This document shows, one piece after another, positions 1 through 11,068 of a DNA stretch of 64,000 nt; position 1 is the first letter of the stretch, and each line of letters starts with the position of its first letter. The stretch is from the NCBI RefSeq assembly GCF_000237925.1, contig NW_017386083.1, forward strand, positions 124,001 to 188,000, written 5' to 3'. Below the pieces are notes generated by a model. The model did no database searches. It was not told where the DNA came from and saw only the letters and a list, made by a program, of their open reading frames with translations. The translations under genes and the position numbers were made by a program. The stretch is from Schistosoma mansoni. Its lineage: Eukaryota > Platyhelminthes > Trematoda > Strigeidida > Schistosomatidae.

Positions 1-800
1 CATGACATTCAGTCTCTAACTATTGGTTACGATAATCACGCGGACCCCAACCAGGCAGTCTATACCCTTTAACATGGCTAAGTACTGATGCTATGTTTTG
101 GTTTGGTCCCCCTATCTCTTTTCAGCCTAGTCCTGTACTAGGAAACTGTCCATCAAAGTAGGAAGTGGCCTGGCATATGTAACACGTCCTTATCACCTCA
201 GTTTATGAGGATTTAATACTCCAGTCGATTTCCTATCTACCTATTACTCTATTTCTAACTCAGGTATTGTTTACTCTATGTTCCCAAGATACACAAGCAA
301 GACTTCGTAGACGCCTATGATTGTGTGCCAGTAACCTACGAATATCCTATATCATCAATGACCATGTTTTACATCCATAAAGTAGAACGGAGCAAACTGC
401 TGCACAGTAAACTTGCCCTTTGGTTGAGAGATGGATATCTCGCCTGCGCCACGAGATGGCAAAAGCCAATCGAGCCCTTCGAATTCATTCCGAGATTTCA
501 TCATAAACCAGTACCGATGCGGCTTCTAAGATAATTGAAGCCGTCGATATGTCCAACTACTTCACTCCCTATCACTAATTCAGACGATGACACAAGCCAA
601 TCCTGCAGTAACGTTTTGTGTTTGGTGGGAGAGAACTGCACCCCAAACAATACTTGGATTGTTGCTTAAGGTGGTCAAATGACTTCTCACTTTGTCGGCA
701 TTCTCACCCAACAGAACTATATCATTTGCACATCCTAAGTCAACAAGTGAATCTCCTGGCAGAAGATCAATCCCTAAGAACTCAGACTATGAGAATGTTA
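1..800 (-). mobile_element. RTE-A LINE fragment (RT C-terminal part), decayed
   Basis: Read on the minus strand this aligns by eye, segment by segment, with the better preserved RTE-A copy at 2087-3185: the same order of C-terminal blocks, including the YLGS-type region near 480-560 and the 'tatgttttggtttggtcc' block near 92-110. The window edge cuts its 3' side. Small indels and stops break the frame, so it is a dead copy. The short open frames inside it (for example 325-534 and 618-821 on the plus strand) are antisense shadows. Confidence 0.75.
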
Positions 801-2086
801 TCTTTAAAAGCATGTCTATGACGAAGTTAAATAAAAATGGAGAGGAATGTCGTACGAACGAACTCATCAAAATGACTAAAACTTGTTATTCGGTCTAGAC
901 AATAGCCTGCTTTTAACCGACATTAATATTAGGTGAATACCCGAAAAGAAAACATTTGTTCAGTTATAAGCCCGGCCGATAATTTATCGATAAAGTCTAA
1001 ACGTTCTATCAAGTTTTTGAATAAAAGCACTCCACAGCTTCCTATAGCGGCTATAATTGTTGACCAGTGCTAAAAGTACTATTCATACTTTTGAAAGCAT
1101 TCTACTGGAGTACAGGCAGTCTCGCGGAAGAATATAGGGAAACCTCACCCGATCTCCAAATGAGTACTTCAGATAATACTGTTGAGCGCCATCAGTTTCG
1201 ATTTCTTTATAAATATACTGACGAATTCAACTCTGTTAAGCTCAAACGGAGACTAATAAACTGACAACATCTTATACGTAGACATTGATCCTAAAAATTG
1301 CTGCTTTCCGTACCTAAAATTATGCTTTAGGGCTGTTATGTACAAAAATATATTTTAAGATTAATGAACGAAATTTGGGTGTGTAAACAACATAATATAC
1401 CAAGTGTATTACAGAATCCCATGGGTACACAAGGCTTGTCGACCTACGTTAAATACATATGTTGAGGCACCTGCATCATAACCAGTAGGGTGGAAAGTGT
1501 AAAACAGACCTCTAGCCAACTATAAAACAGTGGGACATGGCAAATGTATTTGTGCATTATGGAATGACAGAGTGCCCAATGTTAAGATTACGTATACAAT
1601 TATCAAATAGAATGATATTAATCACACTTGGACATAAGCTCAGCCACCGACTAATTCAGAGTCGGGAACAAACTAACGAGAGCATGGATACGGCATAGAA
1701 TTAGTGAAAGGGGTTGCTGATTTCTAGTGTGAGTAATGATTTCGACATTTTACGAGTTTATGTTTACAAAGTAAATACATGTTAGGTGAGCTTCGCCCAT
1801 TAGTTCAAAAACTTCGTTTCCAAGCAGAAAGTGGTGGACTCATATATAAGAAGCTACATAATACCATTAGTCCTCATCAAATAAACATTTCATAGCCTAA
1901 AGTGTAACCCTGTTCATGATTGTTGAGTTTTTTTACGAACTTGCTTCTCAAGGTTTGACCACAAGAGACAAAACAAGGAACTTCTGTCAACTACCTCATA
2001 TCAGCATCGGATACAGGCATTTGCACAGCAATAAAGAGTTATATCAAATTTTGTCTACAGGGAGAAATCTTCATGGGTTTGTTCAG
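801..2086. other. AT-rich stretch with no recognised gene
   Basis: No open frame here has recognisable domains. If the BCAS2 transcript continues to lower coordinates, this lies within or beyond its second intron. I looked on the minus strand for the BCAS2 C-terminal coiled-coil exons and did not find them. The 79-codon plus-strand frame at 1916-2155 runs into the RTE-A 3' tail and is not credible as a gene. Confidence 0.5.
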
Positions 2087-3185
2087 TCAGTCAGTCAGCT
2101 ACAACGTAGGACCAGACACACATATGCAACGGTCCAAGTTGCCATACCTCGTTAGCACAACAAGATGAACACCGGATTCATAGAAGTAATTAATTTAGTG
2201 GTGGTAGTATATAAAGAAAGGTTGTATATAAGGATATAGTATAGGAAGGAAAAAAGTTATGAAGCAATTTTAATCTCAAGATTTAAGGGAAGATAAAGAG
2301 TGCATACACCTACGCCATTGTGATCGATTCTGAGCCATGTCACACACAGTCTCCAACCATTGGTTACGATAGTCACGCGGACCCCAACCAGGTAGTCTGC
2401 ATCTGCCAACATGGCTCAGACTAGAAATTAGTGACTTCAAGCACTGATGCCATGTTTTGGTTTGACCGCCCCTAACTCTCTTCCAACCATCCCCTACACT
2501 AGTCAGCATTGCGCGTCGTGGTAATCGGTGTTTAGGCATACGTAACACGTGGCCCAACCATCTCAGTCGATGAAGATTCATAGCCTCATCAACTGGATTA
2601 CCATCATTTCCTAATACCCTGCGTCGAACCTCACTATTACTTACCCGGTGATCCCAGCAGTTGCGAGCAAGATACCTAAGACATCTGTGGTCAAATACTA
2701 GTAACTCTCGAGTATCTTCTACCCTTAATGGCCATGTTTCGCAGCCGTAAAGTAGAACAGAGCGAACTGCTGCGCAGTATACTCGTCCCTTAATTGATAG
2801 ACGGATATCTCGTCTTCGCCATAGGTCACGTAAGTTGATGAAAGCCAAAAGAGCTTTTTGAATCCGTGCTGAGATTTCGTCAGACACCAACCCATTAGGG
2901 CTGATCAGACTTCCAAGATAAGTGAAGTTGTCGACGCGTTCGACTACTTCACTCCCTATCCTTAGTTCAGGTGTTGACGCAGGCCAGTCCTGGAGTAACA
3001 ATTTACATTTGGATGGGGAGAAACGCATCCCAAATATCCTGGCATTATTACTCAGTTCTAACAGAAGACTCTGCATTTTGCCAGAGTCTTCACCAAACAG
3101 GACTATGTCATCTGCGTATTCTAAGTCGATAAGTGAACCTCCTGGTAGAAGATCAATTCCTGAAAATTCAGTCGATGAGATAGGT
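2087..3185 (-). mobile_element. RTE-A LINE, 5'-truncated copy with open C-terminal RT frame
   Basis: A 5'-truncated non-LTR retrotransposon of the RTE clade (SR2/Perere-3-like). The minus strand carries a 266-codon open frame (3076-2276) covering the end of the reverse transcriptase and the C-terminal region: RFSPSKCKLLLQDW, FTYLGSLISP, VLLYGCETWPLRVED and LRWLGHVLRMP are all visible. A 3' UTR of about 190 bp follows and ends in a GACT-type tandem tail (2087-2104 as read on the plus strand). The palm YADD motif lies just upstream (minus strand, about 3110) in the same orientation. It sits downstream of BCAS2 exon 2 on the same strand, probably inside an intron. The endonuclease is missing, so it cannot be autonomous. 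Confidence 0.88.
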
Positions 3186-3332
3186 TTGTTATCTAACCTT
3201 TTTATTAAGCATCTAATCCTTACTCGCTTCCTATATGTTGTGTTAAAAAGATGGATTTAAAAGTGGTGCACATACACATTTGGCTATCAAAGACGAGTAA
3301 GCTAAGTTTAGTCATGGAGAATCAAAGACTAC

Positions 3333-3836
3333 CTTATTTCTAAGAGCTCCTTTTCGTAAATCTGCAGAGAGCTTTCCAAAACATTGTTGTATTGTTTCCA
3401 AGCATTACATCCATAATCTGCCATTAGTTCTAAATTCTCAATTCTTGTTGCTTGGTGTTCTAACTGTGCCTATTTGAGAAACAAATTGGATATAAAGACA
3501 TCTTACTTCAGCGTTTTCCATTGCATCTTGCCACGCTTTCACATCGGTCATTTTTCCAGCAGGGGGTGGGGGTAGCTCGTAACGTTTCATACTTAACATT
3601 TCCATAGGCAAACGATTAGACAGTCTGTCAAATTCGGCTTTCATCACCTCAGTCTCAAATTTCATTTGAATAGGACCAGATAAAGAAGGGAGGTGTTCCA
3701 AATAATTTTTCGTTGGTCTATATCGTTTCATCTCCTCTTCAACTAGAAGAGCTGCAGCTTCTCTAATACCAGGATCATCGTATCCTTTGTCGAAGTAGGG
3801 GAGAGCATCAACAACTCCAATGTGTTCAGACGTCAT
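3333..3836 (-). CDS. BCAS2: BCAS2 / SPF27 pre-mRNA-splicing factor, first two exons
   Basis: BCAS2 (SPF27, fission yeast Cwf7) is a core subunit of the nuclear Prp19/CDC5L complex that activates the spliceosome. Exon 1 is 3836-3507 (110 codons from ATG at 3836) and exon 2 is 3469-3333. Between them is a 37-nt intron (3506-3470) with gtaaga and ctcaaatag ends. Seen in sequence: [36 protein letters not shown] and [16 protein letters not shown] in exon 1, and [15 protein letters not shown] with [11 protein letters not shown] in exon 2, matching the animal protein block for block. About 155 of the usual 225 residues are covered. The C-terminal coiled coil should follow after the donor at 3332 but was not located before the window edge; an RTE-A copy lies in between. 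A reading frame that runs through the micro-intron (to 3438) gives a false C-terminus. Confidence 0.93.
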
Positions 3837-3907
3837 TTTACGCTAAGCTGGTTAAGGAAAAGTCAAAACACAGTAATAACCATCGGAATTAAGGTTCGTT
3901 CATGATC

Positions 3908-3908
<1 letters not shown>

Positions 3909-3971
<63 letters not shown>
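3909..3971. repeat. (AT)n microsatellite
   Basis: About 60 bp of uninterrupted AT dinucleotides, 70 bp upstream of the BCAS2 start codon. It probably marks the outer limit of that gene's core promoter. Confidence 0.95.
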
Positions 3972-3973
<2 letters not shown>

Positions 3974-5499
3974 ACATTATTTTCGCGAGAAATACCGTCG
4001 ATAAGGATAAGCAACGACATTAAAGTAAGTTACTAGGTTGAAAAATGTGTACGGGAAAGAAACTATTAATCAATAACACTGTAAACAAGTGTTTCTCAGA
4101 CTATCACGTTGGACTAACCCTAGACCGATGTCTTTTGAGTCAGCGACACACGGTAACTTTAGTTTGTAGATAACTTGGTTGAAAACAAACTTTTAAAGCT
4201 CTTTTCTTATTGTTCATTACCAACGTCTTATTAACTTCTTAACTCTTGTTATTATTAATCGTCAGTGTTGCCCTTGACTTTCTCGACAGCTAGGTCCGGC
4301 CTTACAAGCGTCATTTGTGATGTGAAACCGAGCTCCAAACCACTGGTTAAATTTTGCGACGTTGATATATTTCATCAAGCCAGAAAACACAGATTATTAG
4401 TTAAGATGAAAGAATATTTGGTCAATTGTGTTTCTTTTCCAATGTATGGATGTGAAGCAATATTGTGGGTACAAACATTTTCTAACGGATCAGAGTAGAA
4501 AGTTTTCACATACATCAAAAATTAGCTAGACAGATGTACTATACAGGTAAGTTAAAACTAGTCATACCAGATTTGATGCCCCGAGTTGTGGTATTAGGTC
4601 TAAGTAAGAAAGACTCACTATACTCAGGTTTTGTCCTTGAAAATCTGTTTTTATTAGCCTGAACGTAATCTTCATTTCGCTAGTTTAAGTAATAGTAATG
4701 AGATTGACATTCATGTTCAGTCACTACGGAATAGACAAACGGAACAATGAGATGATGCTCTCGAGATTGAATAAAGGTTCCGTATAATAATGAGGGTCTG
4801 GAAAAGACATATTATTGCCGAGGAGCGAATGTCAAAACCTTCCTGAATTCAACGATGATATAGACTTTACGCCAGTGTCTTATATACTGAATGCAAAATG
4901 TGTAACTAGGATTCACAAGAGTATAGGGTAGCCCATTGCAATGAACGTAATTTTATCAGAGCCAATACTATCCAAAGAAAGCGGCAAAACAAGCTGCTAG
5001 ATACAGCATTACGAATGTTTAAGACGATTGCTGAAATATCAAAAGCATAAACATTAGGTGAAGACCATAATTACCACCCTTCAGTGAATACAAGAATTTA
5101 AAACCAAAGACCAATATCTACGTTGACACCCCATCTCAAGGTGACACAGAATTATTTACTACCCAAACAACCAAAAAAGGAGGACAATGAGGAAGAAAGC
5201 GTTAATTTAGGGGAAAATTCGACTTGTTATGGCCAGATTAACTTCAATCGGGTGGGTTAATATCATCGTCTGTTTATAAGGTGGTAAACAGCATAAAAAT
5301 AACAAATGTAGGGCACTGTAGTGGACGTCTGATCGCTAAACGCGAGTAACTCGATAAGAACTAACCAATAAGACATGTGCAAACTTCTGTAACGCCTTAG
5401 TCAAGCGTAGAGATAACCTTATCGATCTCGTAGTTCAATATCGGCTTCACTTTGGAAAGGATATGAGGCTAGATGGCATGTGTTAGTCCTAGCAATGAT
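3972..5499. other. Intergenic, no recognised gene
   Basis: The one longer frame (4265-4498 plus, 77 codons) lacks splice context and matches no family I know. No RNA gene or clear repeat was seen in this stretch. Confidence 0.5.
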
Positions 5500-6990
5500 G
5501 GTCCCTCAGTTGATTAAGCATTCATTTGAAAGAATCGACAGATAGAGCTTCAATCACGTGTTGAGGTAATGAATTCCACTTGTGGATGATTCTATGGGAA
5601 AGTCGGTAGTCGGTTGACAAGTAATTGGTTCTGGGCTTGTAGAGTTTGTTGGAGTGTCCTCGCAAATTCTCCGCTTTAGAATACAAGAAAAATGGGAGCA
5701 TATCAGATACAAAATTACCACTAAGTAATTTGAAAACTGTAATCAGATCACCTCTAGTTCTTCGATATGACAACGGAAATAGGTTTAGTTTAGCCAGTAG
5801 GTCTTCATATGGGAGCTTCTCTATCCAGGGAATCATCTTGATGCTGTTTTATGAACCTTTTCCAAAAGCTTATTGTTTTTTTAAGCAGAGGCTAGCCCCT
5901 TGTATACAGTACTGGAGTTTAAGATGAACTAATGCTGAATACAAAGTCAAAAACATTTTAACATCGACATGACTAAGGGCCCTACGTAATGACCATAAGG
6001 TTATAAAAACCCTTAGCGGCCATCACACGGCAGTGCGCAGTAGTTTTTAAGTCTTGGCTTATGATGACTCCCAAGTCATTGTGTTTCTGGACAACAGGTA
6101 GCTGACTGTTATTCACCGTTTATGTATCTATACCTTGATGATCAATGTGCATCACAATGCGCTTGGAAGTATTTATAGGGAACTGCAAGGTTTGAGACCA
6201 TTTAGATTATTTCCCGAGGTCGTTTTGAAGTTGAAAGCTATCACTATTACTTCTTATCGCTCTCCATATCTTGACATTAGCATGTAGCAAGACCAATGAT
6301 GAAAGGAGACGAGGAGGGTCTTTTACATATAACGGGAATGACACTGGCCCCATAACTGTACCCTGAGGAACTCCGCTAAGCACAGTTTCCCAGCTAGACA
6401 ACTTGGAGTCCACCAGTACTCTCTGTCGGCGCCCAACTAAGAAGTCTTTCATCCACATTAGTAGGTTGCTTCCGACCCCGACACTTCTTAAACTATATAA
6501 CAGCCGGTTGTGAGGAACTTTGTCAAGAGCTTTGCTGAAGTCGATGCAGGCCACATCTATAGGTAGCTTTTGGTTTTCAAGAGCGTACCAGCCCTTGCGA
6601 GCCACTAATAAGTTAGTGAGACAGGAAAAACTCATTCTAAATCCGTGCCGCTTTTCCGACAAGATCTGGTTTCCATCGAGATACTTAGACAGCCTCTTCC
6701 GAATGATTTTTTTTGAAATTTCAACAACCACACTAGTAAGGCTAATGGACCCCTAGTTACCAGGTTTATGTTTCGCACGTGTTTTGAAGAGAGGACTTAC
6801 TATGGCGTTCTTCCAGTCTTTTTGTAATCGACTCTGGGTTATGGATAGAATAAAACATGTACTTAAATGGTTGGCAACGAAGCCAGCCAGTTCCTTTGGT
6901 AAACTGGGATTTATTTTATCGGGTCCCGTGAATTAGCTTATTTCAAGCTTATTTGGCAGGCCGAAGACGTCCAGTGCTTTAGTGGTCATG
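5500..6990 (-). mobile_element. CR1-like LINE reverse transcriptase, decayed
   Basis: Minus-strand remains of a CR1/jockey-type RT, distinct from the RTE families. In order: an N-terminal block near 6980-6750 (LPKELAGFVANHL), fingers and palm in the 174-codon frame 6731-6207 (GFRMSFSCLTNLL, ACIDFSKALDKVPHNRLLYS, LSGVPQGTVMGPVSFPLYV), and a C-terminal block at 5836-5522 (LPLSYRRTRGDLITVFKLL, HKWNSLPQHVIEA). The catalytic aspartate of motif A is present, but the segment that should contain the YxDD motif is degenerate and frames change between blocks. No endonuclease was seen, so it is a 5'-truncated dead copy. Confidence 0.85.
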
Positions 6991-7176
6991 GTGTTCAGTG
7001 TGTGTGCGTGGTGCTTGTATGAACTGAAGGGACGGGTGTCTCTACGGTATATACATTGCCAAAGTAGTTATAGAGTATCTGGGAAATACCATAGTCGTCC
7101 TTCACTAGTAATGGAGCATTACAGTCTCCTCATAGTACTGGTATATTTCCTCTTCTTCAGGTCTGACGACGCCACA

Positions 7177-7442
7177 GGCATTACAAGTTGACAACACTTC
7201 ACCAGTCACACCTTCCATAATTGAATCGCATACACTCAATGAAATCAAAAGTCAGAAGCGAGCAGGTTGGAAGACATATTTGATGGATTATCAATATATC
7301 GAGAAGTGACTGATCTAAACTGGCTAGTGATCACAGGAGACGTTGTGCACGCCGTTCCAACTCATGATCTGGTGCGGTTGTATGACCGAGCGCCTTCAGC
7401 TAGGTAAGTGCATTAAAACTAATATGGTCAGCATCCAGTGTC
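7177..7442 (+). repeat. 265-bp dispersed repeat, copy 1
   Basis: Nearly identical over its full length to 10591-10857, in direct orientation; both start at a shared 'ccacagg.attacaggttg'-like block (one or two base differences). Class unknown: no coding frame or terminal inverted repeats were recognised. The pair brackets the Gypsy relic at 8480-10500. Confidence 0.85.
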
Positions 7443-7478
7443 GAACACTTGTAGCGACCTGCTTTTCTCGATGAGAAC

Positions 7479-7725
7479 GCCACTGGTATAATGAAAACAA
7501 TTATTATTATAACCAATTGTACCAGTGATTGTTTTACTGTACTCGTTGTTGTTTTCGTTCGGTTGTCCATCTTCCCTTTTCTTTCCATACTACGAGATCG
7601 CCAATAAATATACTTTATCTGAACTAATTACAGCCTTCTAGTTTACGAGTTATCAAAGAAACCAAGTTGATTTCAGGCGCGTAATCTTACTGTAGTGGTG
7701 ATCATAGTCAATCGAGACTCGACGC
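7479..7725 (+). repeat. LTR-like relic (solo, decayed)
   Basis: About 245 bp sharing both ends and a central AATAAA-bearing region with a second copy at 44250-44572. The length, the internal polyadenylation-like signal and the presence of a Gypsy pol nearby suggest an old solo LTR. This is inference; no paired LTR or primer-binding site was established. Treated as a fossil. Confidence 0.4.
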
Positions 7726-7829
7726 CATCTTCACGTTCACGGCCGTCCAGTGCTTCCAGGTTTTCCATAGTGGTCTAGCTTCAATCAACTGTGATCTAGC
7801 CAAGCTAGTGATTTTGGAAATTCCTTAAC

Positions 7830-7908
7830 CACTACAGTCGGCACGTTCTGAATTCTCCACAACGAGGCTAGACTCTTGATTTCGTTCCATAGGCACTGAG
7901 AATGATCA
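7830..7908 (+). repeat. 75-bp block shared with 10866-10943
   Basis: This block ('ggcacgttctgaatt' followed by 'ttccataggcactgagaatg'-like sequence) recurs at 10866-10943. There it directly follows copy 2 of the 265-bp repeat; here about 390 bp containing the LTR-like relic intervene. The two blocks were therefore probably one unit. Confidence 0.7.
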
Positions 7909-8479
7909 CACTTACAGAGCTGTTGATTTGAGAGATTTATTTACCGCTACAGATCACGCCCCCCCTAGTGAGGTAGTGATGACCCTACGACGTGGTCAGC
8001 CAGAAGTTTAAACGCAACAAGTTTGTCGTCAGTAAACACTCTTCTCATAGCTTGCTATGTTTAGCTGCATCTGGTCGTCTTTGCTTTCTTTAAGGGGCGA
8101 TGAAATACAACATAGTAATAAGGAAACAAAGTACAATGAAAATTTCGGCCCCTTGTAAACTTCATCGTTTTTTATCGTATTTTCCAGTCGTCCCGGAAAG
8201 GGAAAAAAGAATATGTAAGTGCATGTCGAAATACACTCGTTCTCTCGTAAAGACACAAAGCGGGCGAAAAAAGGTAAAAAAACTCATACACCTGCGATAG
8301 TGCAAAACTGATTTTTAAAGAACTGTTTCTTTTCGGTTGTTTTTTAAAGGAAAAATTGAATAAACACATATTAGTAAATACATTTTTTTTAAATAAATAT
8401 ATAATTATAGGCATATTATTATTTTATTATATAAAATACACAGGAAAATCGAGATAAGACAAAATGTTAACTGGTGTCT
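7909..8479. other. Intergenic, no recognised gene
   Basis: A poly-pyrimidine and A-rich stretch lying just past the 3' end of the Gypsy pol relic. The overlapping short frames at 8029-8414 on both strands are compositional and carry no motifs. Confidence 0.5.
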
Positions 8480-10500
8480 TACGTGCAATAGTCGCTTAAA
8501 TGTTCCGGACCTCTTACTCTTCTTCCAGAGCGCGTTGTTCTAAGTTTATTTTCAGATACTGACGAAGTATCGACGTGCTTGTTGATTGTGGGATGAGGTA
8601 TTACAAATGTAGGAGCTGTGTCGTTCGATTGTGCCGAAGAAAAATAGACGTGAATATGATTCCCTTCTAACTACTTTGCTTTGATTCGATCGATGCTGAT
8701 GCAATCGATTGTGCCATTCTTATCGGCTATATAGTACATAGACCCACGATGAAGAACTTCGAAGTGTCCTTCTTATGCTGATTCGAGGGGTCGTCGATAT
8801 GAGTCTCGACGTACGAAGACATGTGTACTATATCGTAAATCAGGTTGAACGAAAACATTAGTTGATTGAGGTCGAGTAGAAAGAGGTTTAACTGAACGCA
8901 TCTCATTTGTAAGCCTGCTTGTGTAGGATTTTAGATCCATGTTCATTGAAGAAGACGATGGATTCATGAATTCTCCTGGAAGTCGGAGTGTTGTTCCATA
9001 AACGAGTTCAGCTGCAGTGTATCCAGTGTCAGCTTTCATTGTATTGTGAATACCAAGTAAGATTAGTGCAAGGGTGTCGGTTCACTGTTAAACTCCTGCA
9101 GTTGATAGTGACGCTATTAGCTCTCAGTGAAAGCGTTCTACCAAACCTTTCGCTTGTAAGTGGTAGGCGGTTGTTCGGAAGCAAGTGGTTCTTCATGGTG
9201 TGGTCTGACAACGGAAAAGTTCAGATTCGAACTGGCGTCCGCTGTCTGTAGTGATAGTTGAAGGGCAGACGAAATTCACTACCCGTCGTTCGATGAGGGC
9301 ATGGTCCGCTGCCTCAGCAGTAATGTCCTTAATAGGTACTGCTTCTGATCATCAAATGAAACGGTCTACAAAGGTTGGAAGATAGGATTATCCATTTGAA
9401 TCTGGTAAGGGTCCTACCAAATCCAGATGAACATTGTCGAAACGAGCATCAGGAGTTTTGAAAGAGCCTAATGGACATTTGTTGTGTCCAACCACACTAG
9501 ATTTTTGGCAGCCTACACAGGAGTGACTACATTATTTGCTCCAGAAATGTGTTGTATATCTGAAGTTAACTGCGAAACGTAGTCCAGTTGTCGAGACTCA
9601 CGTGGTGAGTACTTGTCTGAAGATGAGTTTAAAGAGAAAGCAAGGAGTTTATGGTCAGTAAAAAGGGTGAATTCTCTGCCTTCGATAGAGTTTTTAAAAT
9701 GCCATACAGCATACTACATAGCTAGGAGTTCCCTACCGAAAGTGCTATACCTCGATTCAGTGTCTATCAACCGTCTCGAGAAAAATGCCAAAGGTTGCCA
9801 GGAGTGGTTAACCCATTGTTGTAAGACTCCTCCGATTGCTGAGTCAGATGCGTCTACTGCGATACTAATGGGAGCTCGAGTGTCCTGATGGTTGCCTTTG
9901 CGATATGTTCCTTAGCTGTGGATAATGCTTTTCGCACAGTATCGTCCAGATCAATGGATTTCGCATTTCCACGAAGATGGTCAGCGGTTCCACAAAAGAT
10001 GCGCAATTGCTTGATAGCGGTCGAATCTGGGTAATCCAGAATGCACGCCAGTTTGCTTCTAGGAGTTGAATGCCTTATGTATTAATAATTTATCCTAAGG
10101 GATCTAAAGAGTCGGTTTCCCTTTGGCATTTTTGAATGTTTAGAGTAATGCCATTCTTTTGCAGTCGTTCAATCACTATGTCCAAATGCTGGAGATGGGA
10201 TTCTCTGTCCGGACTTGTTATCAAAGTCATCAATATACGCATGTACGAAGTTGAGGCCCCGGAAAGCGTCATCGATGAACCTTTCGAAGGTTTCATCGGC
10301 ATTCCTTAGACCGAAAAGCACTCGCAAAAATTCGTGGAGTCTGAAGGGAGTTATGGTAGCGGTTTTTGGAATATCGTCAGTAGCCATAGGGATCTGACTG
10401 TAGGCTTTAACCAAGTCGATTTTCGAAAAGACAGTTGTACCTTTCAAGGTAGCTGTCAAATCGTGAATGTTAGGCAACGGGTAACGACCAGGAATGATCG
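8480..10500 (-). mobile_element. Gypsy-like LTR retrotransposon pol, fossil
   Basis: Minus-strand remains of a Gypsy/Ty3 pol in canonical order: reverse transcriptase (about 10500-10090, with FSKIDLVKAYSQIPMA and a YIDD-type palm motif), RNase H (about 10080-9600), integrase core and C-terminal domain (about 9570-8480, with an AELVYGTTLRLPGEF block). Gag and protease were not found, and no flanking LTR pair was established. It is broken in several places and looks old. The plus-strand frames 8988-9251 and 9613-9888 are antisense shadows. Confidence 0.85.
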
Positions 10501-10590
10501 TTATGATTTATGAAATTTCAAAAAGGAACAGACTCAGAGTTTATAGGTTGGTGTACCAGATCACGTCAGGCTCAGCAATGAAGATACCAC

Positions 10591-10943
10591 AGGTATTACA
10601 GGTTGACAACACTTCACCAGTCACACCTTCCATAATTGAATCGCATACACTCAATGAAATCAAAAGTCAGAAGCGAGCAGGTTGGAAGACATATTTGATG
10701 GATTATCAATATATCGAGAAGTGACTGATCTAAACTGGCTAGTGATCACAGGAGACGTTGTGCACGCCGTTCCAACTCATGATCTGGTGCGGTTGTATGA
10801 CCGAGCGCCTTCAGCTAGGTAAGTGCATTAAAACTAATATGGTCAGCATCCAGTGTAGAACACATACCACTGCAACCGGCACGTTCTGAATTTTCCACAA
10901 CGGGGCTGGACTCTGGATTTTGTTCCATAGGTACTGAGAATGT
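10591..10943 (+). repeat. 265-bp dispersed repeat, copy 2, plus 75-bp block
   Basis: 10591-10857 matches 7177-7442 and 10866-10943 matches 7830-7908; here the two blocks are contiguous. The repeat ends only about 125 bp before the WDHD1 start codon, so it forms the immediate upstream flank of that gene. Confidence 0.85.
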
Positions 10944-11068
10944 GTTATACCATGATCACTTCTTTTGTTTCCGTCCTTCAGTTTCTAAAAAAATGTGGTT
11001 TGAAGATTCGTTTGGCTGCAGCACTATTTGAAAAGTCTTCGTTTCGCGGGGAAGTTGATATCGTTTTA
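10944..11068 (+). promoter_or_regulatory. WDHD1 5' flank: leader with uORF and AG acceptor-like site
   Basis: This is the unique sequence between the upstream repeat and the WDHD1 ATG. It holds a pyrimidine-rich run ending in AG (about 10962-10981), which could be a spliced-leader trans-splice acceptor. A 12-codon upstream ORF (ATG 10993, stop 11029-11031) overlaps no coding sequence. In-frame upstream ATGs at 10940 and 10952 exist, but the homologous N-terminus starts at 11069. Promoter activity is inferred from position only. Confidence 0.35.

Noticed and set aside
2922-3260. Plus-strand frame with twins at 27253-27528 and 46322-46597 (antisense)
   Set aside because: The common sequence is the reverse strand of the RTE-A YADD and YLGS region, so it recurs because the LINE recurs.
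3909-3971. CRISPR-like or regulatory array
   Set aside because: It is a simple AT dinucleotide run in a eukaryotic genome. No spacer-repeat structure exists anywhere in the window.
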